A DNA stretch of 64,000 bases from Thioflexithrix psekupsensis. Its GTDB lineage: Bacteria; Pseudomonadota; Gammaproteobacteria; Beggiatoales; Beggiatoaceae. The stretch lies in the NCBI RefSeq assembly GCF_002149925.1, contig NZ_MSLT01000001.1:1-64000 (forward strand), in the 5' to 3' direction. Made by a program: the position numbers and the translations under genes. This document shows positions 1 through 6,890 of this stretch, one piece after another; the first letter of the stretch is position 1, and the number at the start of each line of letters is the position of its first letter. Below the pieces are notes generated by a model. It saw only the letters and a program-made list of their open reading frames with translations. It was not told the DNA's origin and made no database searches.

Positions 1-1011
1 CCTCAATTAGAATCCAATGGTTTAACGGCAATCAGTCTGTTTAGTGGTGGCGGTGGTTTAGATTTAGGCTTTCTTAGAGCAGGCTACCAACACATAGCCT
101 CTTATGAACTTATACTGATATGTAAAGATACATTAACTACCAATCTTGAATCTACAAATATATATTGTGGCCCAGACGAAGGTGATGTGAGAAAAGTGAA
201 TTGGAATATTTACAAAGACAAAGTAGATATTGTTCATGGTGGGCCACCGTGCCAACCGTTTTCAGTAGCAGGATCACGAAAAGGTGCAGATGATGAAAGA
301 AACATGTGGGGAGAGTTCAGTAGAGCGGTTAATGCGATGAAACCTCGCGTTTTCATAGCAGAAAATGTACTGGGAATACTTAATCCAAAGTTTAATGACT
401 TTGTAAAAAAGTATATATTGAACGAGTTGACAGATTATTCAATAACTACATTTAAGATGCACACCGCTGATTATGGGGTTCCACAGATTAGAGAAAGAGT
501 TTTCTTTGTTGGCTTTAGAAATAAACCACGATTGAATAAATTTACCCCTCCCTCCCCCACGCATACTTGGGATCATTTAGGAAAAAATGATTCTTACCCT
601 AATTGTTTGTTATTTGATACGGGACTTGAAAAAACAAAAGGGGTTAGGGATTGTCTGGGGCTACACAGCATCGGGTTTGATAATTTAGCCCCGACTATCA
701 GAAGTGCCTTCACAGGAAAAAGAAATACAACATCTATTTTAAATAGCACAGCGGGTCAAAAATCTTGGGGAGATATGCAAATATGGCCTAATGGAATTCA
801 GTCGAGTAGAGAAAAGGCATCAGCCTTTCCCGCTAAAAATAAGCACTTTAGACTGTCAGTTCAAGATGTCGGGTTAATTCAAGGATTTCCAGAGTCATGG
901 AAATTTGCAGGGGCGGTGTATCAAGTTCTTGGTCAAATTGGCAACTCAGTTTCCCCTCCTGTTGCCTATCATGTTGCAGTAAGCGTGGCAAATGCGTTGA
1001 AAAACACATAA
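1..1011 (+). CDS. DNA (cytosine-5)-methyltransferase, 5'-truncated by window edge
   Basis: This is a C5-cytosine DNA methyltransferase (Dcm/HhaI family), which transfers a methyl group from S-adenosylmethionine to a specific cytosine. The reading frame is open from base 1, so the start lies upstream; the GTG at 187 is internal. Motifs appear in the family order: motif I FSGGGGLDLGF (nt 40-72, AdoMet binding), motif IV GGPPCQPFS with the catalytic Cys at nt 250-252, motif VI ENV, motif VIII QIRERVFFVGF, then a variable target-recognition region, motif IX (LSVQDVGLIQGFP) and motif X (QIGNSVSPPVA). No restriction endonuclease is visible downstream. The stop codon lies inside an attC-like site, so the gene may be a cassette passenger. 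Family assignment is secure; target sequence unknown. Confidence 0.95.
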   Translation, partial: PQLESNGLTAISLFSGGGGLDLGFLRAGYQHIASYELILICKDTLTTNLESTNIYCGPDEGDVRKVNWNIYKDKVDIVHGGPPCQPFSVAGSRKGADDERNMWGEFSRAVNAMKPRVFIAENVLGILNPKFNDFVKKYILNELTDYSITTFKMHTADYGVPQIRERVFFVGFRNKPRLNKFTPPSPTHTWDHLGKNDSYPNCLLFDTGLEKTKGVRDCLGLHSIGFDNLAPTIRSAFTGKRNTTSILNSTAGQKSWGDMQIWPNGIQSSREKASAFPAKNKHFRLSVQDVGLIQGFPESWKFAGAVYQVLGQIGNSVSPPVAYHVAVSVANALKNT

Positions 1012-1080
1012 CAAGGCACTGCACCAGACCGCAATTCCGCTGCGCTCCACTGTCGCTGGTGAGAGCTTGGTCGTTAGGGC
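1007..1080 (+). other. attC-like recombination site (integron gene-cassette junction)
   Basis: The sequence begins with TAACAAGG, which contains the methyltransferase stop codon, and ends with CGTTAGGGC, the usual shape of an attC site (R'' ...AAC, R' GTTRRRY). Inside it, CACCAG (1022-1027) pairs exactly with CTGGTG (1056-1061), and AAG (1013-1015) can pair with CTT (1066-1068). The next cassette would start at TTAGGGC (1074-1080) and ends at GCCCTAAC (1652-1659). These two are complementary, as expected for one circular cassette. No integrase gene is in the window. Called by eye from base pairing; a covariance-model search was not possible. Confidence 0.55.
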
Positions 1081-1113
1081 AAAATTTCGTTAAATACCAA
1101 ATAAAAATTACTC

Positions 1114-1362
1114 ATGTCTAAGGACGAAAACCAAAGTAGAATTCAGCCTCTTACCGGAGGAGGAAATAGATCACTGACAATGACATTTACTCCAGATGAA
1201 GTCGCTGTAATTGATGAGATGGTTACAATTTTCGGTGACTCCAGGGAAGATGTTGTTATAAAAGCAGTTAGCCTACTTTATACAGTTTATAAAGAAGACG
1301 AGAATGCAAAAAATGTTTTTCTTCAAGTTGGAACAAAAAGAGTTGTTATACCATTAAAATAA
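1114..1362 (+). CDS. Small ribbon-helix-helix-like protein
   Basis: This 82-residue protein has the layout of a ribbon-helix-helix DNA-binding protein. A short beta-like strand (SLTMTFTP, residues 20-27) is followed by helix A (DEVAVIDEMVTIFG) and, after a turn, helix B (SREDVVIKAVSLLYTVYKE). Such proteins usually dimerise and act as small repressors or antitoxins; that role is only inferred here. It lies just after the attC-like site and ahead of a small membrane protein gene, with an 18-24 base gap, so both probably share one cassette. No clear Shine-Dalgarno sequence precedes the ATG, which is common for cassette genes. I do not recognise a named family. Confidence 0.6.
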   Translation: MSKDENQSRIQPLTGGGNRSLTMTFTPDEVAVIDEMVTIFGDSREDVVIKAVSLLYTVYKEDENAKNVFLQVGTKRVVIPLK

Positions 1363-1385
1363 GAACTAAACTTTTAGTATTGCAT

Positions 1386-1658
1386 ATGCCTAGAAAATCA
1401 CAAGTAGGATTATTAACCGTCATTAGGGATGAGTCTAATGTTAGAGGGTTAATTGCTTTAATTTTTATGCTCATGTTTTCAGTTTTTGTGTTTGGCTCCG
1501 TAGTTCTAGCAACCATTAGTTTGTTTATGACATTAGAAGGAAAAGCTGCTGAAGCAAAAGAGTTAATTCTAACAATTTCAGGGGTATTTTCTGGACCACT
1601 AGGCTTAATTTTAGGGTATTATTTTCGTTCCGAAATTGAAAAGAAACACTCGCCCTAA
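1386..1658 (+). CDS. Small two-helix membrane protein
   Basis: This is a protein of about 90 residues with two hydrophobic segments: the first roughly LIALIFMLMFSVFVFGSV and the second roughly ELILTISGVFSGPLGLILGYYF. A short charged loop joins them, and the tail is basic and acidic (RSEIEKKHSP). It is probably an inner-membrane protein of unknown function. The frame can also open at a TTG at 1380, but the ATG at 1386 is preferred. The stop codon lies within GCCCTAAC, the R''-like box of a possible attC site, supporting cassette origin together with the preceding ribbon-helix-helix-like gene. Confidence 0.6.
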   Translation: MPRKSQVGLLTVIRDESNVRGLIALIFMLMFSVFVFGSVVLATISLFMTLEGKAAEAKELILTISGVFSGPLGLILGYYFRSEIEKKHSP

Positions 1659-1705
1659 CTTATCACTCAAAGCCCGACCACCCAGTCGGGCTTTTTCAGT
1701 TTGAT
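1652..1705 (+). other. Possible terminal attC-like site
   Basis: GCCCTAAC (1652-1659) is the exact complement of GTTAGGGC that opens this cassette at 1073. It is followed by an imperfect palindrome and then a GTT triplet (GTTTGAT, 1699-1705) in the place of the R' box. The central stem doubles as an intrinsic terminator. The R' box does not match the consensus beyond GTT, which is tolerated in the last site of an array but makes this call weak. Confidence 0.3.
1669..1697 (+). terminator. Rho-independent terminator
   Basis: AAAGCCCGAC pairs with GTCGGGCTTT across a 6-base loop (CACCCA) and is followed by more T residues. It sits 10 bases after the stop of the small membrane protein and would end transcription of the cassette genes. 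The A-run on the left side means it could work on both strands. Confidence 0.85.
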
Positions 1706-1880
1706 TTTCATCCGTACCAGCCAAATCAGGCCGAGCGGCCTATGCGGGTTTTGGGATGCGGTTTTAATCTATTACTTACTTTTTTTCTCTTCTTGTTGGG
1801 TTGTTTCCCAAGCACTCATTGCTTAGAATGCCTACTTAGAATAAACGGCGGTTATTTTCCACAGCAGAGAGGAATAAAAA

Positions 1881-2476
1881 ATGCTTGAACCCAATTTAAC
1901 CCATATCGCTGGGGCAAAGTGGTTAGGTGGCGCGTTAATGCCTGCGTCGTTGGTGGTGATTGGTGGTGTATTGGTGTGGCAATTGTGGCAATCGAAAAAA
2001 GCCATTCGCCAATTGGCACAGCAAGAACAATACCAAAATTAAGTCATTCATAAAATTTTTCTGTCAGAATCAGAATTTACAGAATTTTAGGATTTTCAGA
2101 ATTAAAGAATAAAAAATCTGTTTAAAATAAATGACTTGCAAGAATAAATTTTGAAAATTATTTAATTCTGTAAATTCTGATTCTGACAAAATAAAGGTTT
2201 TATAAATCACATCATCTTGCTAAAGAAGAAAACACCCGCCTCACCACCCAACAACACGCTCTTGCACAACAAGTTGAAGCATTAAAAGAACAAGTGCAAA
2301 CGTTATTAACGCCTCCTGCGGTGACGGTTGTGAGCGTCCCCCCAGCCACAACCCCCCACTCAGAGCCTTCTGTCCATTTCTCATCCGACACAAAAACTAC
2401 AACCAGTCCTTCTAAATTGGCGATGTTGAAACGTTTAGTGGAAGACAATCTTAATTTGAGAAAACATTTTAATTAA
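1881..2476 (+). pseudogene. Membrane-anchored coiled-coil protein gene disrupted by MITE-like insertion
   Basis: Two open pieces appear to be halves of one gene. The 5' piece (1881-2042, 53 codons, good AGAGAGG ribosome site) encodes one membrane helix (ASLVVIGGVLVWQLW) followed by a start of coiled coil (KKAIRQLAQQEQ). The 3' piece is open from 2195 to 2476 without an ATG. It continues in the same style (LAKEENTRLTTQQHALAQQ, then EALKEQVQTLL), followed by a Pro/Thr/Ser-rich linker and a basic tail. Between them is a MITE-like element. The last residues and stop of the 5' piece (codons YQN and TAA) match sequence also found at the end of another copy of the element near 55175, so the stop is supplied by the insertion. 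The intact product would be about 140 residues. It sits 9 bases before the MamK-like actin gene, so it may have been its membrane partner. Confidence 0.7.
2034..2221 (+). mobile_element. MITE-like element, copy A (inside a gene)
   Basis: This is a short AT-rich element with long inverted ends: TGTCAGAATCAGAATT (from 2062) and its complement AATTCTGATTCTGACA (to 2188). Flanking arms are shared with other copies: ATTCATAAAATTTTTC on the left and ATAAATCACATCAT on the right. The middle is about 100 bases and highly similar to copies at 5426 and 26900. It carries no reading frame, so any transposase would act from elsewhere. It separates the two halves of a coiled-coil gene. Confidence 0.75.
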
Positions 2477-2485
2477 CAGGATAAA

Positions 2486-3496
2486 ATGATGCCTAATACT
2501 TTTCATGTGGGTATTGATTTGGGAACGAGTCGCACATCAATTACCACTTCGACCGGTAAACGCTTTACCAGTCGGACTTGTGTGGGTTATCCCAAAGATG
2601 TAATCGCGCAAAAACGCTTTAATAAACCTTATTTACTGGGCGATGAAGCTTTAGAAAATCGCTTGGCGTTGGACTTAATTTGGCCTTTATCTCAAGGCGT
2701 AATTTCTGACAATCCCAAAGCCTTAGAAGCCACGCATTTGGTGTTAAAACATGTGATTGAAACGGTACTGCCCGAATACCGTAAAGGCGATTTAATCTAT
2801 GCCGCCATCGGTGTTCCCGCACAAGCCAGTATTAACAATAAAAAAGCGATTATTGAAGCCAGTAAAAATATTGTGAATAAAGTGCTGATTGTCAGTGAAC
2901 CGTTTAGCGTGGCTTATTCCATAGATCGTTTTGACGAATGTTTGATCGTCGATATTGGCGCGGGGACAACGGATTTATGCCGAATGCACGGCGCAATGCC
3001 CGAAGCCGAAGATCAATTAACGTTGAATATCGGTGGCAATTTCTTAGACGACACCTTACGCCAAGCCTTGTTGGCCAAATATCCCAATGTGCAGTTAAGC
3101 GCGCAAATTCTTCGCCGTATTAAAGAAAAATACGGTTATGTGTCTGAAAAAAGCGATCCGATTGTGGTGAGTTTGACCGAACAAGGGATTCCGAAAGAAT
3201 ACGAAATTACGGATATTTTGCGTGAATGTTGTCTTCAACTGACCGATCCCATCAGCAAAGCCGTGCAGAATTTAGTGGGCAGTTTTGATCCTGATTTTCA
3301 AGCGCGTTTGCGCCATAACGTGATCATTGCAGGCGGCGGTTCTCGTCTCAAAGGCATTGATATTGCGATTGAAAACAGTTTGAAAGCCTACGGCGGCGGC
3401 GAAGCCACTTGTGTGCAAGATGCAGAATATTGTGGCAGCATTGGGGCGTTAAAAATGTGTTTAGAAATGCCTGAAAATTATTGGCAACAGTTGTAA
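2486..3496 (+). CDS. MamK-like actin family filament protein
   Basis: This 336-residue protein has the actin/Hsp70 nucleotide-binding fold. Phosphate 1 motif is GIDLGTSRTSITTS near the N-terminus, phosphate 2 is IVDIGAGTTDL (about residues 153-163), and the adenosine motif is IIAGGGSRLKG (about 284-294). From memory, many stretches match magnetosome MamK rather than MreB or ParM: YPKDVI, GVPA.AS, VSEPF, DIGAGTTD, EDQ.TL, TCV.D, GALK and the C-terminal YW.QL. It should polymerise into ATP-dependent filaments. No other mam gene is present in the window. The gene follows a membrane/coiled-coil gene broken by a MITE-like element. An ACAGG ribosome site precedes two adjacent ATGs (2486, 2489). Actin-like identity is secure; a MamK-subfamily call needs a tree. 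Confidence 0.88.
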   Translation: MMPNTFHVGIDLGTSRTSITTSTGKRFTSRTCVGYPKDVIAQKRFNKPYLLGDEALENRLALDLIWPLSQGVISDNPKALEATHLVLKHVIETVLPEYRKGDLIYAAIGVPAQASINNKKAIIEASKNIVNKVLIVSEPFSVAYSIDRFDECLIVDIGAGTTDLCRMHGAMPEAEDQLTLNIGGNFLDDTLRQALLAKYPNVQLSAQILRRIKEKYGYVSEKSDPIVVSLTEQGIPKEYEITDILRECCLQLTDPISKAVQNLVGSFDPDFQARLRHNVIIAGGGSRLKGIDIAIENSLKAYGGGEATCVQDAEYCGSIGALKMCLEMPENYWQQL

Positions 3497-3518
3497 ATGT
3501 GTGACGGATGACGCGCCT

Positions 3519-3570
3519 ATTGACCTCGCTAATTCATGCGCTACAGAAGCGACGAATAAGCGAGGTCAAT
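3519..3570. repeat. Inverted repeat / hairpin downstream of the actin gene
   Basis: ATTGACCTCGCT (3519-3530) is exactly repeated in inverse as AGCGAGGTCAAT (3559-3570), with a 28-base interior that can pair partly. There is no clear T-run, so it may be a factor-dependent terminator, an RNA-stabilising hairpin or a binding site ahead of leuD. Confidence 0.6.
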
Positions 3571-3656
3571 CCATTTGCAGTAAAAAAATTGATCATTAGG
3601 CAATGATAACTGATAATTGGCCGTTGTTTCCCCAAAGTAATAAGTAACGGAATCTC

Positions 3657-4295
3657 ATGCAAGCATTTACTACTTTAACCGCTCTTGTCGCACCGCTTGA
3701 CCGCGTGAATGTCGATACGGATGCCATTATTCCCAAACAATTTTTAAAATCGATTCATCGCACGGGTTTTGGTGTGAATTTATTTGATGAATGGCGTTAT
3801 CTTGATCACGGTGAACCCGGACAAGATTGCAGTCAACGTCCACTTAATCCCGATTTTGTGTTAAATCAAGCCCGCTATCAAGCCGCACAAATTTTACTGA
3901 GTCGCAGCAATTTTGGTTGTGGTTCTAGTCGAGAACATGCGCCTTGGGCGTTATTAGATTATGGATTTCGGGCGATTATTGCGCCCAGTTATGCCGATAT
4001 TTTCTTTAATAACTGCTTTAAAAATGGCATTCTGCCCGTTATTTTAGCAGAAACGGCAGTGAGTCAATTATTTAATGAAGTTTATGCGCAAGAAGGCTAT
4101 CAATTAACCATTGATTTAGCCGCGCAACAGGTGCGCACTCCCAGCGGACAGTGTTTTGATTTTGCCGTGGATGCGTTTCGCAAACATTGCTTATTAAACG
4201 GCTTAGATGACATCGGTTTAACGTTACAATATGCCGATGATATTCGCGCTTACGAGGCAAAAAGACGCGAACAAGCCCCTTGGCTCTTTTCTTAA
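3657..4295 (+). CDS. leuD: 3-isopropylmalate dehydratase small subunit
   Basis: LeuD is the small subunit of the LeuCD isomerase that converts 2-isopropylmalate to 3-isopropylmalate in leucine synthesis. The 212-residue length is normal for the proteobacterial form. Recognisable segments are the N-terminal [18 protein letters not shown] and the substrate-loop region [15 protein letters not shown], then [21 protein letters not shown]. The large subunit leuC is not in the window. leuB follows after 30 bases, so the two are probably co-transcribed. The ATG is preceded by only a weak ribosome site (TAACGGA). Confidence 0.96.
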   Translation: MQAFTTLTALVAPLDRVNVDTDAIIPKQFLKSIHRTGFGVNLFDEWRYLDHGEPGQDCSQRPLNPDFVLNQARYQAAQILLSRSNFGCGSSREHAPWALLDYGFRAIIAPSYADIFFNNCFKNGILPVILAETAVSQLFNEVYAQEGYQLTIDLAAQQVRTPSGQCFDFAVDAFRKHCLLNGLDDIGLTLQYADDIRAYEAKRREQAPWLFS

Positions 4296-4325
4296 AAAAA
4301 ACACACGGCACAGGATAAAATAACG

Positions 4326-5417
4326 ATGACAAAAACAGTGGCTATTTTGGCAGGTGATGGAATCGGGCCTGAGATTGTGGCGCAAGCGGTGAATGTGTTA
4401 AAAACGCTGCAAGTGTCTTTTGGTTTAGATGTTCAATTGGTAGACGGCTTAATTGGCGGCGCGGCGATTGATGTGACGGGTGTACCGTTGCCCGCAGAAA
4501 CCTTGAATTTAGCCCGACGCGCTGATGCCGTGTTACTCGGTGCGGTGGGCGGCCCCAAATGGGATAATTTAGAGCGCGATATTCGTCCCGAACGCGGATT
4601 ATTAGCCATTCGTGCCGAATTGGGATTATTTGCTAATTTACGTCCTGCTATCTTGTATCCTGAATTGGCTAATGCCTCGACATTAAAGCCTGAAGTGGTG
4701 TCTGATTTAGATTTGTTAATTGTGCGGGAATTAACGGGCGGCATTTACTTTGGCAAACCGCGTGGCATTCGCACTTTAGACAATGGGGAGCGAGAAGGTT
4801 TTAATACGCTGGTTTATGCCGAACATGAAATTGAACGCATTGCACACGTGGCCTTTCGCAGTGCCGAAAAACGACAAGGGCGCGTGTGTTCTGTGGATAA
4901 AGCCAATGTTTTAGAATCAACAGAATTATGGCGCGAAGTGGTCACACGAGTGGCACGAGACTATCCGCACGTCTCGCTCACCCACATGTATGTGGATAAC
5001 GCGGCAATGCAATTGGTACGTTGGCCAAAACAATTCGATGTCATGGTGACCACGAATATGTTTGGTGATATTTTGTCTGATTTAGCCTCACAATTAACGG
5101 GTTCAATTGGCATGTTGCCATCGGCTTCTTTAGATGCGCACGGGAAAGGATTATATGAACCGATTCACGGTTCTGCACCCGATATTGCAGGACAAAATCG
5201 CGCCAATCCATTAGCCACCCTTTTATCTGTAGCAATGATGTTACGTTACAGTTTGGGACAAATGGAATTAGCCGATAAAGTAGAGCAAGCCGTGAAACAA
5301 GTGTTAAAAGATGGTTTGCGCACCGCGGATATTTTCAGCAAAGGCAGCGATCAAACCTTAGTATCCACCCAAGAAATGGGCGATGCGGTGGTGGCTGTTT
5401 TGCGGGCGGCGTTATAG
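4326..5417 (+). CDS. leuB: 3-isopropylmalate dehydrogenase
   Basis: LeuB oxidises and decarboxylates 3-isopropylmalate to 4-methyl-2-oxopentanoate with NAD+, in leucine synthesis. The 363 residues match the family length. Visible signatures include [10 protein letters not shown] at the N-terminus, [11 protein letters not shown], the substrate region [27 protein letters not shown], and the metal/substrate motif [20 protein letters not shown] followed by [13 protein letters not shown]. An AGGAT ribosome site lies ahead of the ATG. It is the second gene of a leuD-leuB unit and is followed 8 bases later by a MITE-like element that can form a long hairpin, possibly ending the transcript. Confidence 0.97.
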   Translation: MTKTVAILAGDGIGPEIVAQAVNVLKTLQVSFGLDVQLVDGLIGGAAIDVTGVPLPAETLNLARRADAVLLGAVGGPKWDNLERDIRPERGLLAIRAELGLFANLRPAILYPELANASTLKPEVVSDLDLLIVRELTGGIYFGKPRGIRTLDNGEREGFNTLVYAEHEIERIAHVAFRSAEKRQGRVCSVDKANVLESTELWREVVTRVARDYPHVSLTHMYVDNAAMQLVRWPKQFDVMVTTNMFGDILSDLASQLTGSIGMLPSASLDAHGKGLYEPIHGSAPDIAGQNRANPLATLLSVAMMLRYSLGQMELADKVEQAVKQVLKDGLRTADIFSKGSDQTLVSTQEMGDAVVAVLRAAL

Positions 5418-5425
5418 TTTTTTGC

Positions 5426-5551
5426 TGTCAGAATCAGAATTTACAGAATTTTAGGATTTTCAGAATTTAAAGAATAAAAAATCTGCTGAAAATAAACGAC
5501 TTGCAAGAGTCACTTGAAAATTCAGAAATGCTGTAAATTCTGATTCTGACA
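5426..5551 (+). mobile_element. MITE-like element, copy B
   Basis: TGTCAGAATCAGAATTTACA opens the element and its inverse closes it at 5551, with a middle nearly identical to the copies at 2062 and 26900 (GGATTTTCAGAATT, AATAAAAAATCTGCTGAAA). It lies between leuB and asd. The flanking arms seen in copy A are not conserved here, so only the core is present. Confidence 0.75.
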
Positions 5552-5594
5552 AAAAATTTGGGTCTATGATTTTGTTTTTTTCAGGAGTAATAAG

Positions 5595-6617
5595 GTGAGC
5601 CGAGTATTTGATGTGGCAGTGGTTGGAGTCACGGGCGCAGTAGGTCAAGTGATGGTGTCGATTTTAGAAGAACGACAATTTCCTGTGGGCCGTCTTTATG
5701 CGTTGGCTAGCGAACGCTCCGCGGGCAAACGGGTACAATTCCGTGGGCAATCGATTGTGGTGGAAAATTTGGACACGTTTGATTTTAGTAAAGTTCAAAT
5801 TGGCTTATTTTCGCCCGGTGCGTCGGTATCCAAAATTTACGCGCCCAAAGCTGGAGAAGCGGGTTGTGTGGTGATTGATAATACGTCGCAATTTCGCCAA
5901 GACGCAGATATTCCCTTAGTCGTTCCTGAAGTGAATCCGCAGGCGATTGCGCAATATAAAAATCGTCACATTATCGCCAATCCCAATTGTTCTACTATAC
6001 AAATGTTAGTGGCCTTAAAACCCATTTATGATGCCGTAGGAATCACGCGCATTAACGTGGCCACTTATCAATCCGTTTCTGGCACCGGTAAAGAAGCCAT
6101 CGAAGAATTGGCCGGACAAACCGCCGCGTTATTAAACGCCAAGCCCATCGAACCCACCGTTTATCCTAAACAAATTGCTTTTAACGTGTTGCCACACATT
6201 GATGTCTTTATGGACAACGGCTACACCAAAGAAGAAATGAAAATGATCTGGGAAACGCAAAAAATTATGGGCGATGACCGTATTTTAGTGAATCCAACTG
6301 CGGTACGGGTTCCGGTGTTTTATGGTCATTCCGAAGCGGTGCATATTGAGACCCGCGAAAAAATTACCGCCGAACAAGCCAGAGCATTACTCAGTAAAGC
6401 ACCCGGTGTGGTGGTCATGGATGAACGCGCTCCCGGCGGCTATCCCACCGCAGTGACAGAAGCTGCAGGCACGGATCCCGTGTTTGTTGGGCGTATTCGA
6501 GAAGACCTCAGTCACCCGAACGGCCTTAATCTTTGGGTGGTTTCGGATAATATTCGCAAAGGGGCTGCATTAAATAGTGTACAAATTGCAGAAATTTTGG
6601 TAAAAGACTATATATAA
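5595..6617 (+). CDS. asd: Aspartate-semialdehyde dehydrogenase
   Basis: Asd reduces L-aspartyl phosphate to aspartate semialdehyde with NADPH, the branch point to lysine/diaminopimelate, threonine and methionine. The 340-residue protein begins with the nucleotide-binding GVTGAVGQ. It carries the catalytic cysteine in ANPNCSTIQM (about residue 132), the segment SVSGTGKEAIEEL and the C-terminal LWVVSDNIRKGAALNSVQIAE. The start is a GTG preceded by a good AGGAG site at 5583. The gene stands between a MITE-like element and fimV, the common gammaproteobacterial asd-fimV order. Confidence 0.97.
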   Translation: MSRVFDVAVVGVTGAVGQVMVSILEERQFPVGRLYALASERSAGKRVQFRGQSIVVENLDTFDFSKVQIGLFSPGASVSKIYAPKAGEAGCVVIDNTSQFRQDADIPLVVPEVNPQAIAQYKNRHIIANPNCSTIQMLVALKPIYDAVGITRINVATYQSVSGTGKEAIEELAGQTAALLNAKPIEPTVYPKQIAFNVLPHIDVFMDNGYTKEEMKMIWETQKIMGDDRILVNPTAVRVPVFYGHSEAVHIETREKITAEQARALLSKAPGVVVMDERAPGGYPTAVTEAAGTDPVFVGRIREDLSHPNGLNLWVVSDNIRKGAALNSVQIAEILVKDYI

Positions 6618-6700
6618 TGTGCAGTTAGTCATGCCTTATAAAGTAGATTCTGAAGACTACAGGTAAACCACCTAGCGTTCAATCAGATTTCCGTCAAGTG

Positions 6701-6739
6701 GCGCATCTCCAAAGGGATTATTGACCAGAAGAGATGCGC
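6701..6739. repeat. Inverted repeat between asd and fimV
   Basis: GCGCATCTC (6701-6709) is repeated in inverse as GAGATGCGC (6731-6739) around a 21-base loop. It lies in the 273-base gap between asd and fimV and lacks a T-run. It could be a hairpin in the asd 3' end or the fimV leader. No other feature in that gap is clear. Confidence 0.45.
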
Positions 6740-6890
6740 GAGGCGACGGTCGAAAATACGATCAATAAAAGCAGTTAGACTCTGGAAAAGACAATGAATT
6801 TAATAAACCCCTTTAGCTTACTAAAAAAACTGCCGATGCCCCGGACGGGAATTGTCGCGCTCACCCGGTGAAAATTAGGAGAATAGTGAT

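Noticed and set aside
6794-6871. Short plus-strand frame ahead of fimV (MNLINPFSLLKK...)
   Set aside because: Very short, weak start context and no attenuator structure; a leader peptide cannot be supported.
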